From NCBI GenBank assembly GCA_023405875.1, contig JAEXXN010000127.1, positions 1 through 5,450 of the forward strand: DNA of 5,450 nt, given 5' to 3'. The DNA is from Bacillota bacterium. GTDB taxonomy: Bacteria; Bacillota; Clostridia; Lutisporales; Lutisporaceae. Both the position numbers and the translations under genes were made by a program. Below are positions 1 to 5,118 of the stretch, in pieces. Position 1 is the stretch's first letter, and each line of letters begins with the position of its first letter. Below the pieces are notes generated by a model that saw only the letters and a program-made list of their open reading frames with translations, had not been told where the DNA came from and did no database searches.

Positions 1-266
1 TATTTATCTTTTATCATTCTGTCACCCAAAGTGACTCCATCAATATAGTCCATTTTCGTAATATGAGGATCATCTGTTTTATAATATTTCACTGTTGGCA
101 AAGAAGTCTTATTAACCTCATTTTGAATTTGTATTTCATAAATAATCCATTCAGGAGGATAAGTATATTTATAGTGCTTATATGCAAATCCATTCCAGTA
201 ATATACCTTTGCTTGCTTTCCTGTTCCTATTTCTTTTTTTGTATTATCAAATAATTCATTCATCAT
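1..266 (-). CDS. Phosphotransferase / kinase-fold protein (APH/choline-kinase-like), N-terminal part, cut by the window edge
   Basis: An open frame of 88 codons reads leftward from ATG at 266 without a stop to the window edge, so the C-terminal part is missing. The protein has protein-kinase-like N-lobe features: a glycine-rich nucleotide loop (I13-G14-x-G16, then A19-x-V21), a lysine in AYKHYK (K30) at the place of the ATP-anchoring lysine, an acidic helix (E44 or E50) that could pair with it, and a hinge-like MDYIDGVTLGDR (residues 72-83). These match the aminoglycoside phosphotransferase/choline kinase superfamily, which phosphorylates small molecules in the cytosol. The catalytic HxD loop lies outside the window, so activity and substrate cannot be judged. 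GGGAG at 273-277 sits 6 bases before the first ATG and supports this start; the adjacent ATG at 263 is possible. The gene is much more AT-rich than the genes to its right, which hints at a different origin. Confidence 0.75.
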   Translation of the reverse strand, partial: MMNELFDNTKKEIGTGKQAKVYYWNGFAYKHYKYTYPPEWIIYEIQIQNEVNKTSLPTVKYYKTDDPHITKMDYIDGVTLGDRMIKDK

Positions 267-289
267 ACTTATCTCCCATTTATTAAGCT

Positions 290-319
290 GGTATATCCAA
301 TTTTATTTCATATAATCAA
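290..319 (-). promoter_or_regulatory. Possible sigma-A promoter for the kinase-like gene
   Basis: On the minus strand a TTGATT box (314-319) and a TATACC box (290-295) are 18 bases apart, each matching four of six consensus positions. Transcription would start just before the GGGAG ribosome binding site at 273-277. In DNA this AT-rich such matches occur by chance, so the call is weak. Confidence 0.25.
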
Positions 320-323
320 ACCG

Positions 324-539
324 TTATTCAATATAGGAATCGTACCTCTTAATAAGCCAATCTGCACCATCTGTCACATAACTGCTGCATCTATCGTGAA
401 TATCTCTAATTTGTGATATCTTCACGAGCTTATCTTATATATCTCCTCTATATCCGTCATTAAAATAGCTGTCAAAATCATAACCTCTATTTCTTCCCAT
501 ATAGCAACTTTCTATCATATAAATAATAAATATATTCAT
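324..539 (-). pseudogene. Small unrecognised reading frame interrupted by one in-frame TAA (possible pseudogene)
   Basis: One minus-strand frame from ATG 539 to a TAA at 324-326 is open except for a TAA at 435-437. The codons on both sides of that stop are rich in purines at position 1, which is coding-like. The first part contains MGRNRGYDFDSYFNDGYRGD; the second, 36 residues, contains IRDIHDRCSSYV and ADWLIKRYDSYIE and is charged and helical in character. I do not recognise the family. No start codon in the first part has a good ribosome binding site. A GTG at 424-426 after the stop could begin a 33-residue peptide, but GGAG lies about 15 bases away, which is long. The best reading is a decayed gene; chance in AT-rich DNA is the alternative. 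It lies 57 bases upstream of the kinase-like gene on the same strand. Confidence 0.3.
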
Positions 540-557
540 AATTTTACTTCGGATATA

Positions 558-1427
558 TTACTCCTCATCCCCGTAGAAATCAAGATAAGAGTACTGCTTC
601 CCGCCCTTGTGCCAGCCAAGTATGGCTTCCAGGTTGACATTCTGGGTTGCTCTCAGGATATTGGTATCTACATTTTCTATCTTGACCTTCAGTTCCTTTA
701 TCAGGTCTTTTATCTCATAGCGTTTGTTCGCTATCTTTTCGGCAGACACCATGCAGGCGCAGTTAAGAGGCCATATCCCGCTGCTTTGTGTGAACTTCTC
801 TATATAGAGCTCTTCCACATAGTACAGCGGCCTTATAAGCTCCAGTCCCTTGAAGTTTGTGGATCTCAGCTTGGGCAGCATTGTCTTGAAACTGCCGGCA
901 TATAGAACATTCAGCATGGTGGTCTCTATTACATCGTTGAAATGGTGTCCAAGGGCAAGCTTGTTGCAGCCCAGCTCCATTGCTTTTGAATAAAGGGCTC
1001 CCCTTCTCATTTTCGCGCACATGTAACAGGGATAATCCTTCGCTATCCTGTCTACTACCTCAAATATGCCCGATTCAAACAGGTGTATGGGTATCTCCAG
1101 GTACTTGCAGTTCTCTATAAGAAGCTCCCTTATATTATCATGATAACCCGGGTCCATTGCTATAAACTCCAGCTTAAAAGGAACATCTCCGTGTTTCTGA
1201 AGCTCCTGGAACAGCTTTGCCATAAGCATGCTGTCCTTGCCTCCGGATACGCCTACCGCTATCTTGTCCCCTTCCTCAACCAGGTTGAAGTCCTTTATTG
1301 CTTTTATGAATTTGCTCCATATGTACTTCCTGTATTTTTTTATCAGGCTTCTCTCAATATCCTGCAGCGTCTTTCTTTCACTGAAAGGAACCAGTATCTC
1401 GCAGCCCTTTCCGGCAATATCGCTCAT
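558..1427 (-). CDS. TtcA-family PP-loop tRNA 2-thiolation enzyme (tRNA 2-thiocytidine biosynthesis-like)
   Basis: This is an ATP-dependent sulfur-transfer enzyme of the adenine nucleotide alpha-hydrolase (PP-loop) superfamily. It activates a tRNA base carbon by adenylation and then inserts sulfur, classically making 2-thiocytidine at position 32. Numbering from the ATG at 1433, the PP-loop SGGKDS is at 63-68, a CxxC pair at C136/C139 (PCYMCAKMRRG), the conserved LGHHFNDVIET at 161-171, and a further cysteine in NCAC (C225/C227). TtcA uses three cysteines in this arrangement to hold a [4Fe-4S] cluster. Length (about 290) is near that of E. coli TtcA, but the roughly 20 residues before LQDIERSLIKKYRK look like an extension. 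Two ATGs compete: GAGG (1436-1439) is 8 bases from the ATG at 1427 but only 2 from the one at 1433, so I chose 1427. The family call is firm; the exact tRNA target in this lineage is not known from sequence. It is transcribed divergently from the desulfhydrase gene, and no clear terminator follows its stop. Confidence 0.93.
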   Translation of the reverse strand: MSDIAGKGCEILVPFSERKTLQDIERSLIKKYRKYIWSKFIKAIKDFNLVEEGDKIAVGVSGGKDSMLMAKLFQELQKHGDVPFKLEFIAMDPGYHDNIRELLIENCKYLEIPIHLFESGIFEVVDRIAKDYPCYMCAKMRRGALYSKAMELGCNKLALGHHFNDVIETTMLNVLYAGSFKTMLPKLRSTNFKGLELIRPLYYVEELYIEKFTQSSGIWPLNCACMVSAEKIANKRYEIKDLIKELKVKIENVDTNILRATQNVNLEAILGWHKGGKQYSYLDFYGDEE

Positions 1428-1494
1428 TTTCATTACCTCATCTTTATAAGTTATAACGCATCAGTAGAAAAATCTTCTTCCCTTTGCGCGTTTC

Positions 1495-1582
1495 AACGAG
1501 GCGGTAGTTATGCTCAACCCTTAGTGAATAAATAAAGTTGTACCATCCAATTCCAGAGGTGGAGAACATCTATCGCCTCGTT
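1495..1582. repeat. 88-base element closed by a 13-bp inverted repeat
   Basis: AACGAGGCGGTAG (1495-1507) pairs with CTATCGCCTCGTT (1570-1582): 13 positions with a single G-T wobble, including nine consecutive perfect pairs at the outer end. The 62-base interior could form two small helices on the plus strand, CAAC/GTTG (1515-1518 with 1537-1540) and CCATC/GGTGG (1543-1547 with 1558-1562). There is no T-run after either arm, so it is not a standard terminator, and the flanking bases show no target-site duplication. It may be a structured leader or small RNA, a regulator-binding pair of sites, or a mobile-element remnant. The inverted repeat is certain; its role is not. Confidence 0.55.
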
Positions 1583-1606
1583 ATATTTACACAACACAAC
1601 TAACAG

Positions 1607-1637
1607 TATACAATTTATTATAAATATCAGCTATAAT
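1607..1637 (+). promoter_or_regulatory. Probable promoter of the desulfhydrase gene
   Basis: A perfect TATAAT is at 1632-1637, 31 bases before the start codon. The best upstream partner is TATACA at 1607-1612 (four of six matches to TTGACA) with a long 19-base spacer, so the -35 is weak. It lies just right of the inverted-repeat element, so the element would be outside the transcript, upstream of the promoter. Confidence 0.4.
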
Positions 1638-1668
1638 TAAATCAAATATTTATTGTGGAGGCTTTAAC

Positions 1669-2658
1669 ATGATTAAATTTCCTGAAAGGCTCCCGCTGGC
1701 GAACCTGCCGACGCGGATAGAAAAACTGGAAAGGCTTTCAAAAGCTGCCGGGGGACCGGATATATACATAAAGAGAGATGATCAGACCGGCATCGAGCTT
1801 TCCGGCAATAAGATCAGGAAGCTTGAATACTCTTTAAAGGAGGCCCTTGACAGGGGCTGCGACTATCTGATAACCTGCGGAGGACTTCAATCCAACCACT
1901 GCAGGGCTACTGCCGCTGCTGCAGCAAAGCTTGGCCTGAAGAGCTGCCTGGTATTGAGGGGAGCAGGGGATTCAGAGCCGGAGGGCAATCTTCTTCTTGA
2001 CATGCTGCTGGGTGCCGATATCCGTTATGTTACAGCCGAGGAATACAGCAAGCAGCGAGCGGAAATAATGGAGGGCATAAAGGGTGAGCTGGAGCAGAAG
2101 GGCTTCAAGCCCTATATAATACCTGAAGGAGCCTCCAACGGAATCGGCAGCTTCGGATATTACAACGCATTGGAAGAAATAATTGAGCAGGAAAAGGAAA
2201 TGGGCATCCATTTTGACTGCATTCTCCTTGCTACCGGCTCGGGAGGCACATATTCAGGCCTTTGGCTGGCCAACAGGCTGCATAATAATACCGCCGACAT
2301 CTACGGCGTGATCGTGGGTTCGGATGCAGAGTATTTTAAAGCAAGGATTCCTGAAATACTGCGTGAGAGTATGGGCTACATGGATGTCGATGTCCCGGTT
2401 GACCGGGAGGACATAAAAATAATTGACGGTTATGTGGGAAGGGGCTACGCTCTGAGCCGGCCGGAGGAGCTTGGCTTCATACGTGAGCTGGCGGCACTGG
2501 AAGGGGTTATACTTGATCCGGTTTATACAGGAAAGGCAATGTACGGGCTGATAACGGAAATCAAGAAGGGCACCTTCAAAGATTATAAAAACATACTCTT
2601 TATTCATACCGGAGGACTGTACGGACTCTTTCCCCAGGGGGACCTGTTTGAATTATAA
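1669..2658 (+). CDS. dcyD: PLP-dependent D-cysteine desulfhydrase (ACC deaminase/D-cysteine desulfhydrase family)
   Basis: The predicted reaction is D-cysteine + H2O to pyruvate, H2S and ammonia, using pyridoxal phosphate in the cytosol. The 329-residue fold-type II enzyme has the usual family length. Visible motifs are the PLP lysine in SGNK (K48), followed by IRKLEY, the substrate-site GGLQSNH (71-77), PEGASNGIGSFGY (152-164), the phosphate-binding TGSGGT (189-194) and DPVYTGK (283-289) with Y286. ACC deaminases carry a glutamate and a leucine at two substrate-selecting positions. By my alignment with the Pseudomonas enzyme these are P265 and T314 here (IHTGG instead of HLGG), which favours D-cysteine desulfhydrase, as in E. 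coli DcyD, over ACC deaminase. Other D-amino acids or beta-chloroalanine-type substrates cannot be excluded. GGAGG at 1657-1661 is 7 bases before the ATG. It is monocistronic here, divergent from the TtcA-like gene and convergent with the HEXXH protein gene. Confidence 0.9.
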   Translation: MIKFPERLPLANLPTRIEKLERLSKAAGGPDIYIKRDDQTGIELSGNKIRKLEYSLKEALDRGCDYLITCGGLQSNHCRATAAAAAKLGLKSCLVLRGAGDSEPEGNLLLDMLLGADIRYVTAEEYSKQRAEIMEGIKGELEQKGFKPYIIPEGASNGIGSFGYYNALEEIIEQEKEMGIHFDCILLATGSGGTYSGLWLANRLHNNTADIYGVIVGSDAEYFKARIPEILRESMGYMDVDVPVDREDIKIIDGYVGRGYALSRPEELGFIRELAALEGVILDPVYTGKAMYGLITEIKKGTFKDYKNILFIHTGGLYGLFPQGDLFEL

Positions 2659-2659
2659 T

Positions 2660-2698
2660 AAAGGCTTCCAAAGCATTTTAACAACTAAGGAAGCATTT
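2660..2698 (+). terminator. Weak hairpin just after the desulfhydrase stop codon
   Basis: AAAGGCTTCC (2660-2669) can pair with GGAAGCATTT (2689-2698), nine of ten positions, across a 19-base loop. It begins two bases after the stop codon and is followed by TATTGAAA rather than a clean T-run. It could be a poor terminator or an mRNA-end stabiliser for the plus-strand gene. Confidence 0.3.
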
Positions 2699-2710
2699 AT
2701 TGAAACTCGC

Positions 2711-2779
2711 TTACGGAAAGTGGCACACCAAGGTAATTTATACTTTCCTGCTCGTTATAAAAAAGGCTTCTTTCCGTAA
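2711..2779. repeat. 10-base perfect inverted repeat overlapping the terminator stem
   Basis: TTACGGAAAG (2711-2720) is the exact reverse complement of CTTTCCGTAA (2770-2779). The right copy covers the tip of the left arm and the loop of the terminator at 2762-2795, so the two folds exclude each other. Part of the left copy, with the next base (2715-2721), can also pair with ACTTTCC at 2742-2748. Confidence 0.5.
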
Positions 2780-2795
2780 TTGGAGAGAAGCCTTT
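2759..2795 (-). terminator. Intrinsic terminator of the HEXXH/CxxC protein gene
   Basis: Arms 2762-2775 and 2782-2795 form a 14-bp stem with one G-T wobble and a 6-base loop. On the minus strand the stem ends in a run of six T (2759-2764), a classic factor-independent terminator. The first base of its stem lies inside the TAA stop codon (2794-2796) of the gene it ends. On the plus strand it is followed by AAGCTTTCTT, so it is a poorer terminator for the convergent desulfhydrase transcript, though it may act both ways. Confidence 0.85.
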
Positions 2796-3324
2796 AAGCT
2801 TTCTTATCAAAATATCTGCCAAAGTGATTACCCATTGATTTTCTCATATTATCCATAAAATAATCGGTATCCTTGTTATCAGACTTCGATACCGTTGTGG
2901 TCTTTCCACCTGAGATGTAAGCCCTTCCGCATTCCGGACAGACATCGGTATGTATCTGTACCGACTGGGACACTATATTCCGCCCTTCTCGCCGGGCTTT
3001 CGCACCTTCTCTTGAAACATGCTCCTGCTCATGGGACATTACAGCGGCACCTGAGCTCTCCGGTGAGATATGGGTAGGGGTTTTGAAGGATACCCCCGCA
3101 TCATCGGAGCCATCGACATACTTCCGACTCTCACAGGTCCTGCACTCCACAGCCCCTATCCTTTTCATAAGCCTGTCGTTCTGCATGCTCCCCACTGCCG
3201 GTGATTGTCCCCCGGAGCTTGCATTGCCTGCCGGAGGCGCTGCAGTTGAACCCGCTGTCCCATTGCCATATCCGGAATATTGACTTATATTATTGTAACG
3301 GTCAGGTCCAATCTGAAGAGACAT
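2794..3324 (-). CDS. Unrecognised 176-residue protein with two CxxC pairs and an HEXXH motif (putative zinc protein)
   Basis: I cannot assign a named family. Residues 1-50 are low-complexity and rich in Gly, Ser, Ala, Pro and Tyr, with no signal peptide or membrane segment visible. The core has a first cysteine pair CRTC (61-64), then RKYVDGSDDAGVSFKTP (67-83), an HEXXH motif HEQEH (98-102) within VMSHEQEHVSREGAKARREG, and a second cysteine pair CPEC (129-132) in CPECGRAYISGG. The tail from about 147 is charged. HEXXH is the zinc site of many metallopeptidases, and the surrounding stretch recalls the short HEXXH helix of SprA-related proteins. The CxxC pairs could form a separate zinc knuckle. 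Peptidase activity is inference; the fold may only bind zinc structurally. AAAGGGGAG lies 6 bases before the ATG and settles the start. The gene has its own promoter and terminator, so it is a single-gene unit. Confidence 0.82.
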   Translation of the reverse strand: MSLQIGPDRYNNISQYSGYGNGTAGSTAAPPAGNASSGGQSPAVGSMQNDRLMKRIGAVECRTCESRKYVDGSDDAGVSFKTPTHISPESSGAAVMSHEQEHVSREGAKARREGRNIVSQSVQIHTDVCPECGRAYISGGKTTTVSKSDNKDTDYFMDNMRKSMGNHFGRYFDKKA

Positions 3325-3360
3325 AAGCAGCTCCCCTTTTATAACTGGAATATTATATAT

Positions 3361-3389
3361 ATTATACCATATTACTATTTAATACTGAA
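3361..3389 (-). promoter_or_regulatory. Extended -10 promoter of the HEXXH/CxxC protein gene
   Basis: Reading the minus strand, TATAAT (3361-3366) is preceded directly by TGG, giving the extended -10 pattern TGnTATAAT. A TTCAGT box (3384-3389) lies 17 bases upstream, with three of six matches to the -35 consensus. Transcription would start near 3354, giving a leader of about 30 bases that contains the strong ribosome binding site. Confidence 0.65.
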
Positions 3390-3452
3390 TATTTTTAACC
3401 CATATACCGTTTTCGTCAGGCTTGCTGCCTGAGTACGGCCTGCAATATGATC

Positions 3453-3496
3453 AAAACAGGAGCGTATTGTACACATTGTACAATACGCTCCCCTGT
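3453..3496 (-). terminator. Terminator of the three-gene redox operon
   Basis: GGAGCGTATTGTACA (3459-3473) and its perfect complement (3477-3491) form a 15-bp stem with a 3-base loop. ACAGG (3456-3460) can alternatively pair with CCTGT (3492-3496) if two C residues bulge. On the minus strand TGTTTTGAT follows, a short T-run. It starts 10 bases past the TAG stop of the 4Fe-4S gene. The inner ATTGTACA-CAT-TGTACAAT is also operator-like, but position and tail fit a terminator best. Confidence 0.75.
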
Positions 3497-3505
3497 AAAA
3501 GAAAG

Positions 3506-4018
3506 CTACTCCGTCTGCTCCAATCTCTTCATCGTCACAACATCCTCAAAAAACTTCTTGTCGTATGACATACTGACTAATGCAGTTTTATTGCTTGCTT
3601 TTGTCTGAAGCACCTTCACTATCCTGCCGGGGCATACTGCCTGCCCTTTCCTGTCAGCGGCAGTAACCGTATCCCCTGCCTCAGGCAATGGAAGGTATTC
3701 ATAGGGAAAGGTAATGAGCGCTTCCTCCTCCGAATAGCAGTAATCCTTGACATATATAGCCAGTCCTGGACAGGCTGCAACGCATATACCGCAACCTGTG
3801 CATTTTTCAAAATCAATAAACGGAAGATTTGTTATCGGTTTTCCAACCTTTATTGCACCTTTCGGACATGAGGTTTCACAAGGATTGCACGGTATTTCCT
3901 CAATACATTCTATAACTGAGATCGGCCCCTTGAGATAATCCTCCTTTTTCGGAAATGCCGGAGAGTTCCGCAATTCTTCAATAGAGGGGCAGCCTACTTT
4001 TTTCAAACAATTCTCCAT
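3506..4018 (-). CDS. Two-cluster 4Fe-4S ferredoxin-like subunit of a flavin dehydrogenase complex
   Basis: This 170-residue cytosolic protein probably passes electrons between the flavin subunit and a carrier. Cluster-binding cysteines are C38-x5-C44-x2-C47-x3-C51-P and the canonical C73-x2-C76-x2-C79-x3-C83-P. The wide first spacing (x5 instead of x2) in ECIEEIPCNPC looks like a real family feature, not a sequencing fault, since the frame is intact. Residues 1-35 form an N-terminal extension with C4 and C10. Residues 100-170 form a separate strand-rich tail (LPLPEAGDTV, KGQAVCPGRIVKVL with C129) that ordinary ferredoxins lack. The start ATG (4016-4018) shares one base with the TAA stop of the FAD gene (TAATG), and AAAGGAG lies inside the upstream gene's end, so translation is coupled. 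It is the last gene of the operon. The iron-sulfur assignment is firm; the partner and substrate are inferred. Confidence 0.9.
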   Translation of the reverse strand: MENCLKKVGCPSIEELRNSPAFPKKEDYLKGPISVIECIEEIPCNPCETSCPKGAIKVGKPITNLPFIDFEKCTGCGICVAACPGLAIYVKDYCYSEEEALITFPYEYLPLPEAGDTVTAADRKGQAVCPGRIVKVLQTKASNKTALVSMSYDKKFFEDVVTMKRLEQTE

Positions 4019-5118
4019 TATACCACCAGCTCCTTTGCTGCCGAAAGCAATTTATCCTTTGCTTTTCTCCTTTTTTCTCCAAAAACACCACAGCGCAGCG
4101 AATTCAGGCTTTCCCAAATTTCATCCGACCGCTTTGCTCCCTGTTCAGCGCTCAGGTATCCGAGTGCTGCCGCTGCATTGGCACCTGCCAGCTTACCTTC
4201 CTCCATAGCAGTGCTTGCTTCCTCTACCCCGGAAATATCTCCTGCCACATATATGCCTTTGACAGTCGTTTCCATTTTGGTATCATGTATCGGTATATGT
4301 CCGCCCAACTCAGGTACAAATTCAAATTCACAGCCTGCCGTCCATGCAAGCTCAACCAGCGGTGTCAATCCGGTAGCCAGACAAACGGTATCAGCTTCTA
4401 TAACCCTTTCCGATCCGGGTACAGGCTTCCAGCTTGAATCAAGCCTGACAATTTCAACCGCCTCAACCTTTGCTTCTCCTATTGCCCTGGAAATGGTATG
4501 TGACGTATACAGCGGCACTCCTGCCCTGCACACCTTGGCAGTATGGACCCCATAGCCTCCCAGGGTCGAAGCAGCTTCAACAATTGCCTTTACATCCGCT
4601 CCAGCCTGCATAAGCTGGTAGGAGACAATAACCCCAACATTGCCTGACCCCAGCATCACAACCTTTTTACCCGGAAGGACCCTGTGAACGTTCATCATGG
4701 TCTGCGCCGCTCCTGCGCTCATTACACCGGGAAGTGTCCAGCCGGGAAAGTTTATGGCATTTTCTACTCCCCCTGATGCAAGTATTATCGCATCTGCTTC
4801 CAGGTTCACGGTCTCTTTTCCATCTTTTACGACCCAAATAGTTTTATCCTCACTTATTCCACACACTTCGGAATTGAGCCAGACCTCTATACCCAGGCGC
4901 CTGGTCTCCTCCAGAAGAAGAGTTCCGATATCGAAGCCACGGGTACCGGCCTTATGCTCCTTAGAACCGAAAAATTTATGTATCTGCTTGAAGAGCTGCC
5001 CTCCCGGCTTGGTATTCTCATCTATAACAAGCACCTTTACACCGCTTTTGGCCGCTTCTATGGCTGCGGAGAGGCCGGCCGGTCCTGCTCCTACCACTAC
5101 CAAAGGTATCTTATTCAT
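4018..5118 (-). CDS. FAD/NAD(P)-dependent oxidoreductase subunit (HcnB / D-hydroxyproline dehydrogenase-type, short form)
   Basis: This flavoprotein has two dinucleotide-binding folds. Numbering from ATG 5118 (366 residues), the FAD loop is GAGPAG at 10-15 with the acidic end D33-E34, followed by GGQL at 39-42. The second Rossmann loop is GSGNVG at 157-162, ATG is at 248-250, and the C-terminal FAD motif GIYVAGD is at 288-294. This matches the FAD subunit of cyanide synthase, opine oxidase and D-hydroxyproline dehydrogenase complexes. Those subunits commonly carry a C-terminal BFD-like 2Fe-2S domain with several cysteines. Here the tail after about residue 320 has a single Cys, so that domain is absent, and the neighbouring 4Fe-4S gene may replace it. 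An upstream ATG at 5163 would add 15 residues inside the previous gene. I chose 5118 because the beta-strand before GAGPAG starts there, GGGGAGG lies 11 bases upstream, and the overlap with the previous gene is only 8 bases. Substrate is not readable from this subunit. Confidence 0.88.
   Translation of the reverse strand: MNKIPLVVVGAGPAGLSAAIEAAKSGVKVLVIDENTKPGGQLFKQIHKFFGSKEHKAGTRGFDIGTLLLEETRRLGIEVWLNSEVCGISEDKTIWVVKDGKETVNLEADAIILASGGVENAINFPGWTLPGVMSAGAAQTMMNVHRVLPGKKVVMLGSGNVGVIVSYQLMQAGADVKAIVEAASTLGGYGVHTAKVCRAGVPLYTSHTISRAIGEAKVEAVEIVRLDSSWKPVPGSERVIEADTVCLATGLTPLVELAWTAGCEFEFVPELGGHIPIHDTKMETTVKGIYVAGDISGVEEASTAMEEGKLAGANAAAALGYLSAEQGAKRSDEIWESLNSLRCGVFGEKRRKAKDKLLSAAKELVV

Larger units (their letters stand above)
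1434..1668. other. Divergent intergenic region between the thiolase and desulfhydrase genes
   Basis: About 235 bases separate two divergent start codons. The right part holds the promoter elements and ribosome binding site of the desulfhydrase gene, and the middle holds an 88-base inverted-repeat element. For the leftward gene, TATAAC and TATAAA sit close to its ribosome binding site, but I could not find a convincing -35 box at proper spacing. I see no recognisable riboswitch, T-box core or tRNA. Confidence 0.6.

Noticed and set aside
63..254. Plus-strand 63-residue frame, hydrophobic
   Set aside because: It is antisense to the kinase-like gene, whose codons, motifs and ribosome binding site are far better; the hydrophobicity arises from reading AT-rich coding DNA backwards.
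1083..1535. Plus-strand 150-residue frame
   Set aside because: It lies antisense to the TtcA-like gene, shows no family motif and has no ribosome binding site; it is a shadow of the PP-loop gene.
1495..1582. T-box or tRNA-like RNA in the inverted-repeat element
   Set aside because: The length near 88 bases and fragments such as GGTAC-like runs suggested it, but there is no T-box core, no anticodon or T-arm pattern, and no CCA end.
2254..2607. Minus-strand 117-residue frame
   Set aside because: It is antisense to the desulfhydrase gene, which has full family motifs; no independent support.
3416..3432. Small hairpin TCAGGC/GCCTGA in the gap before the HEXXH gene promoter
   Set aside because: It has only a 6-bp stem with a 5-base loop and no T-run on either strand; too common to call a terminator or operator.
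4178..4555. Plus-strand 125-residue Ser/Thr/Pro-rich frame
   Set aside because: It is antisense to the FAD subunit gene and its low-complexity composition is the mirror of that gene's codons.
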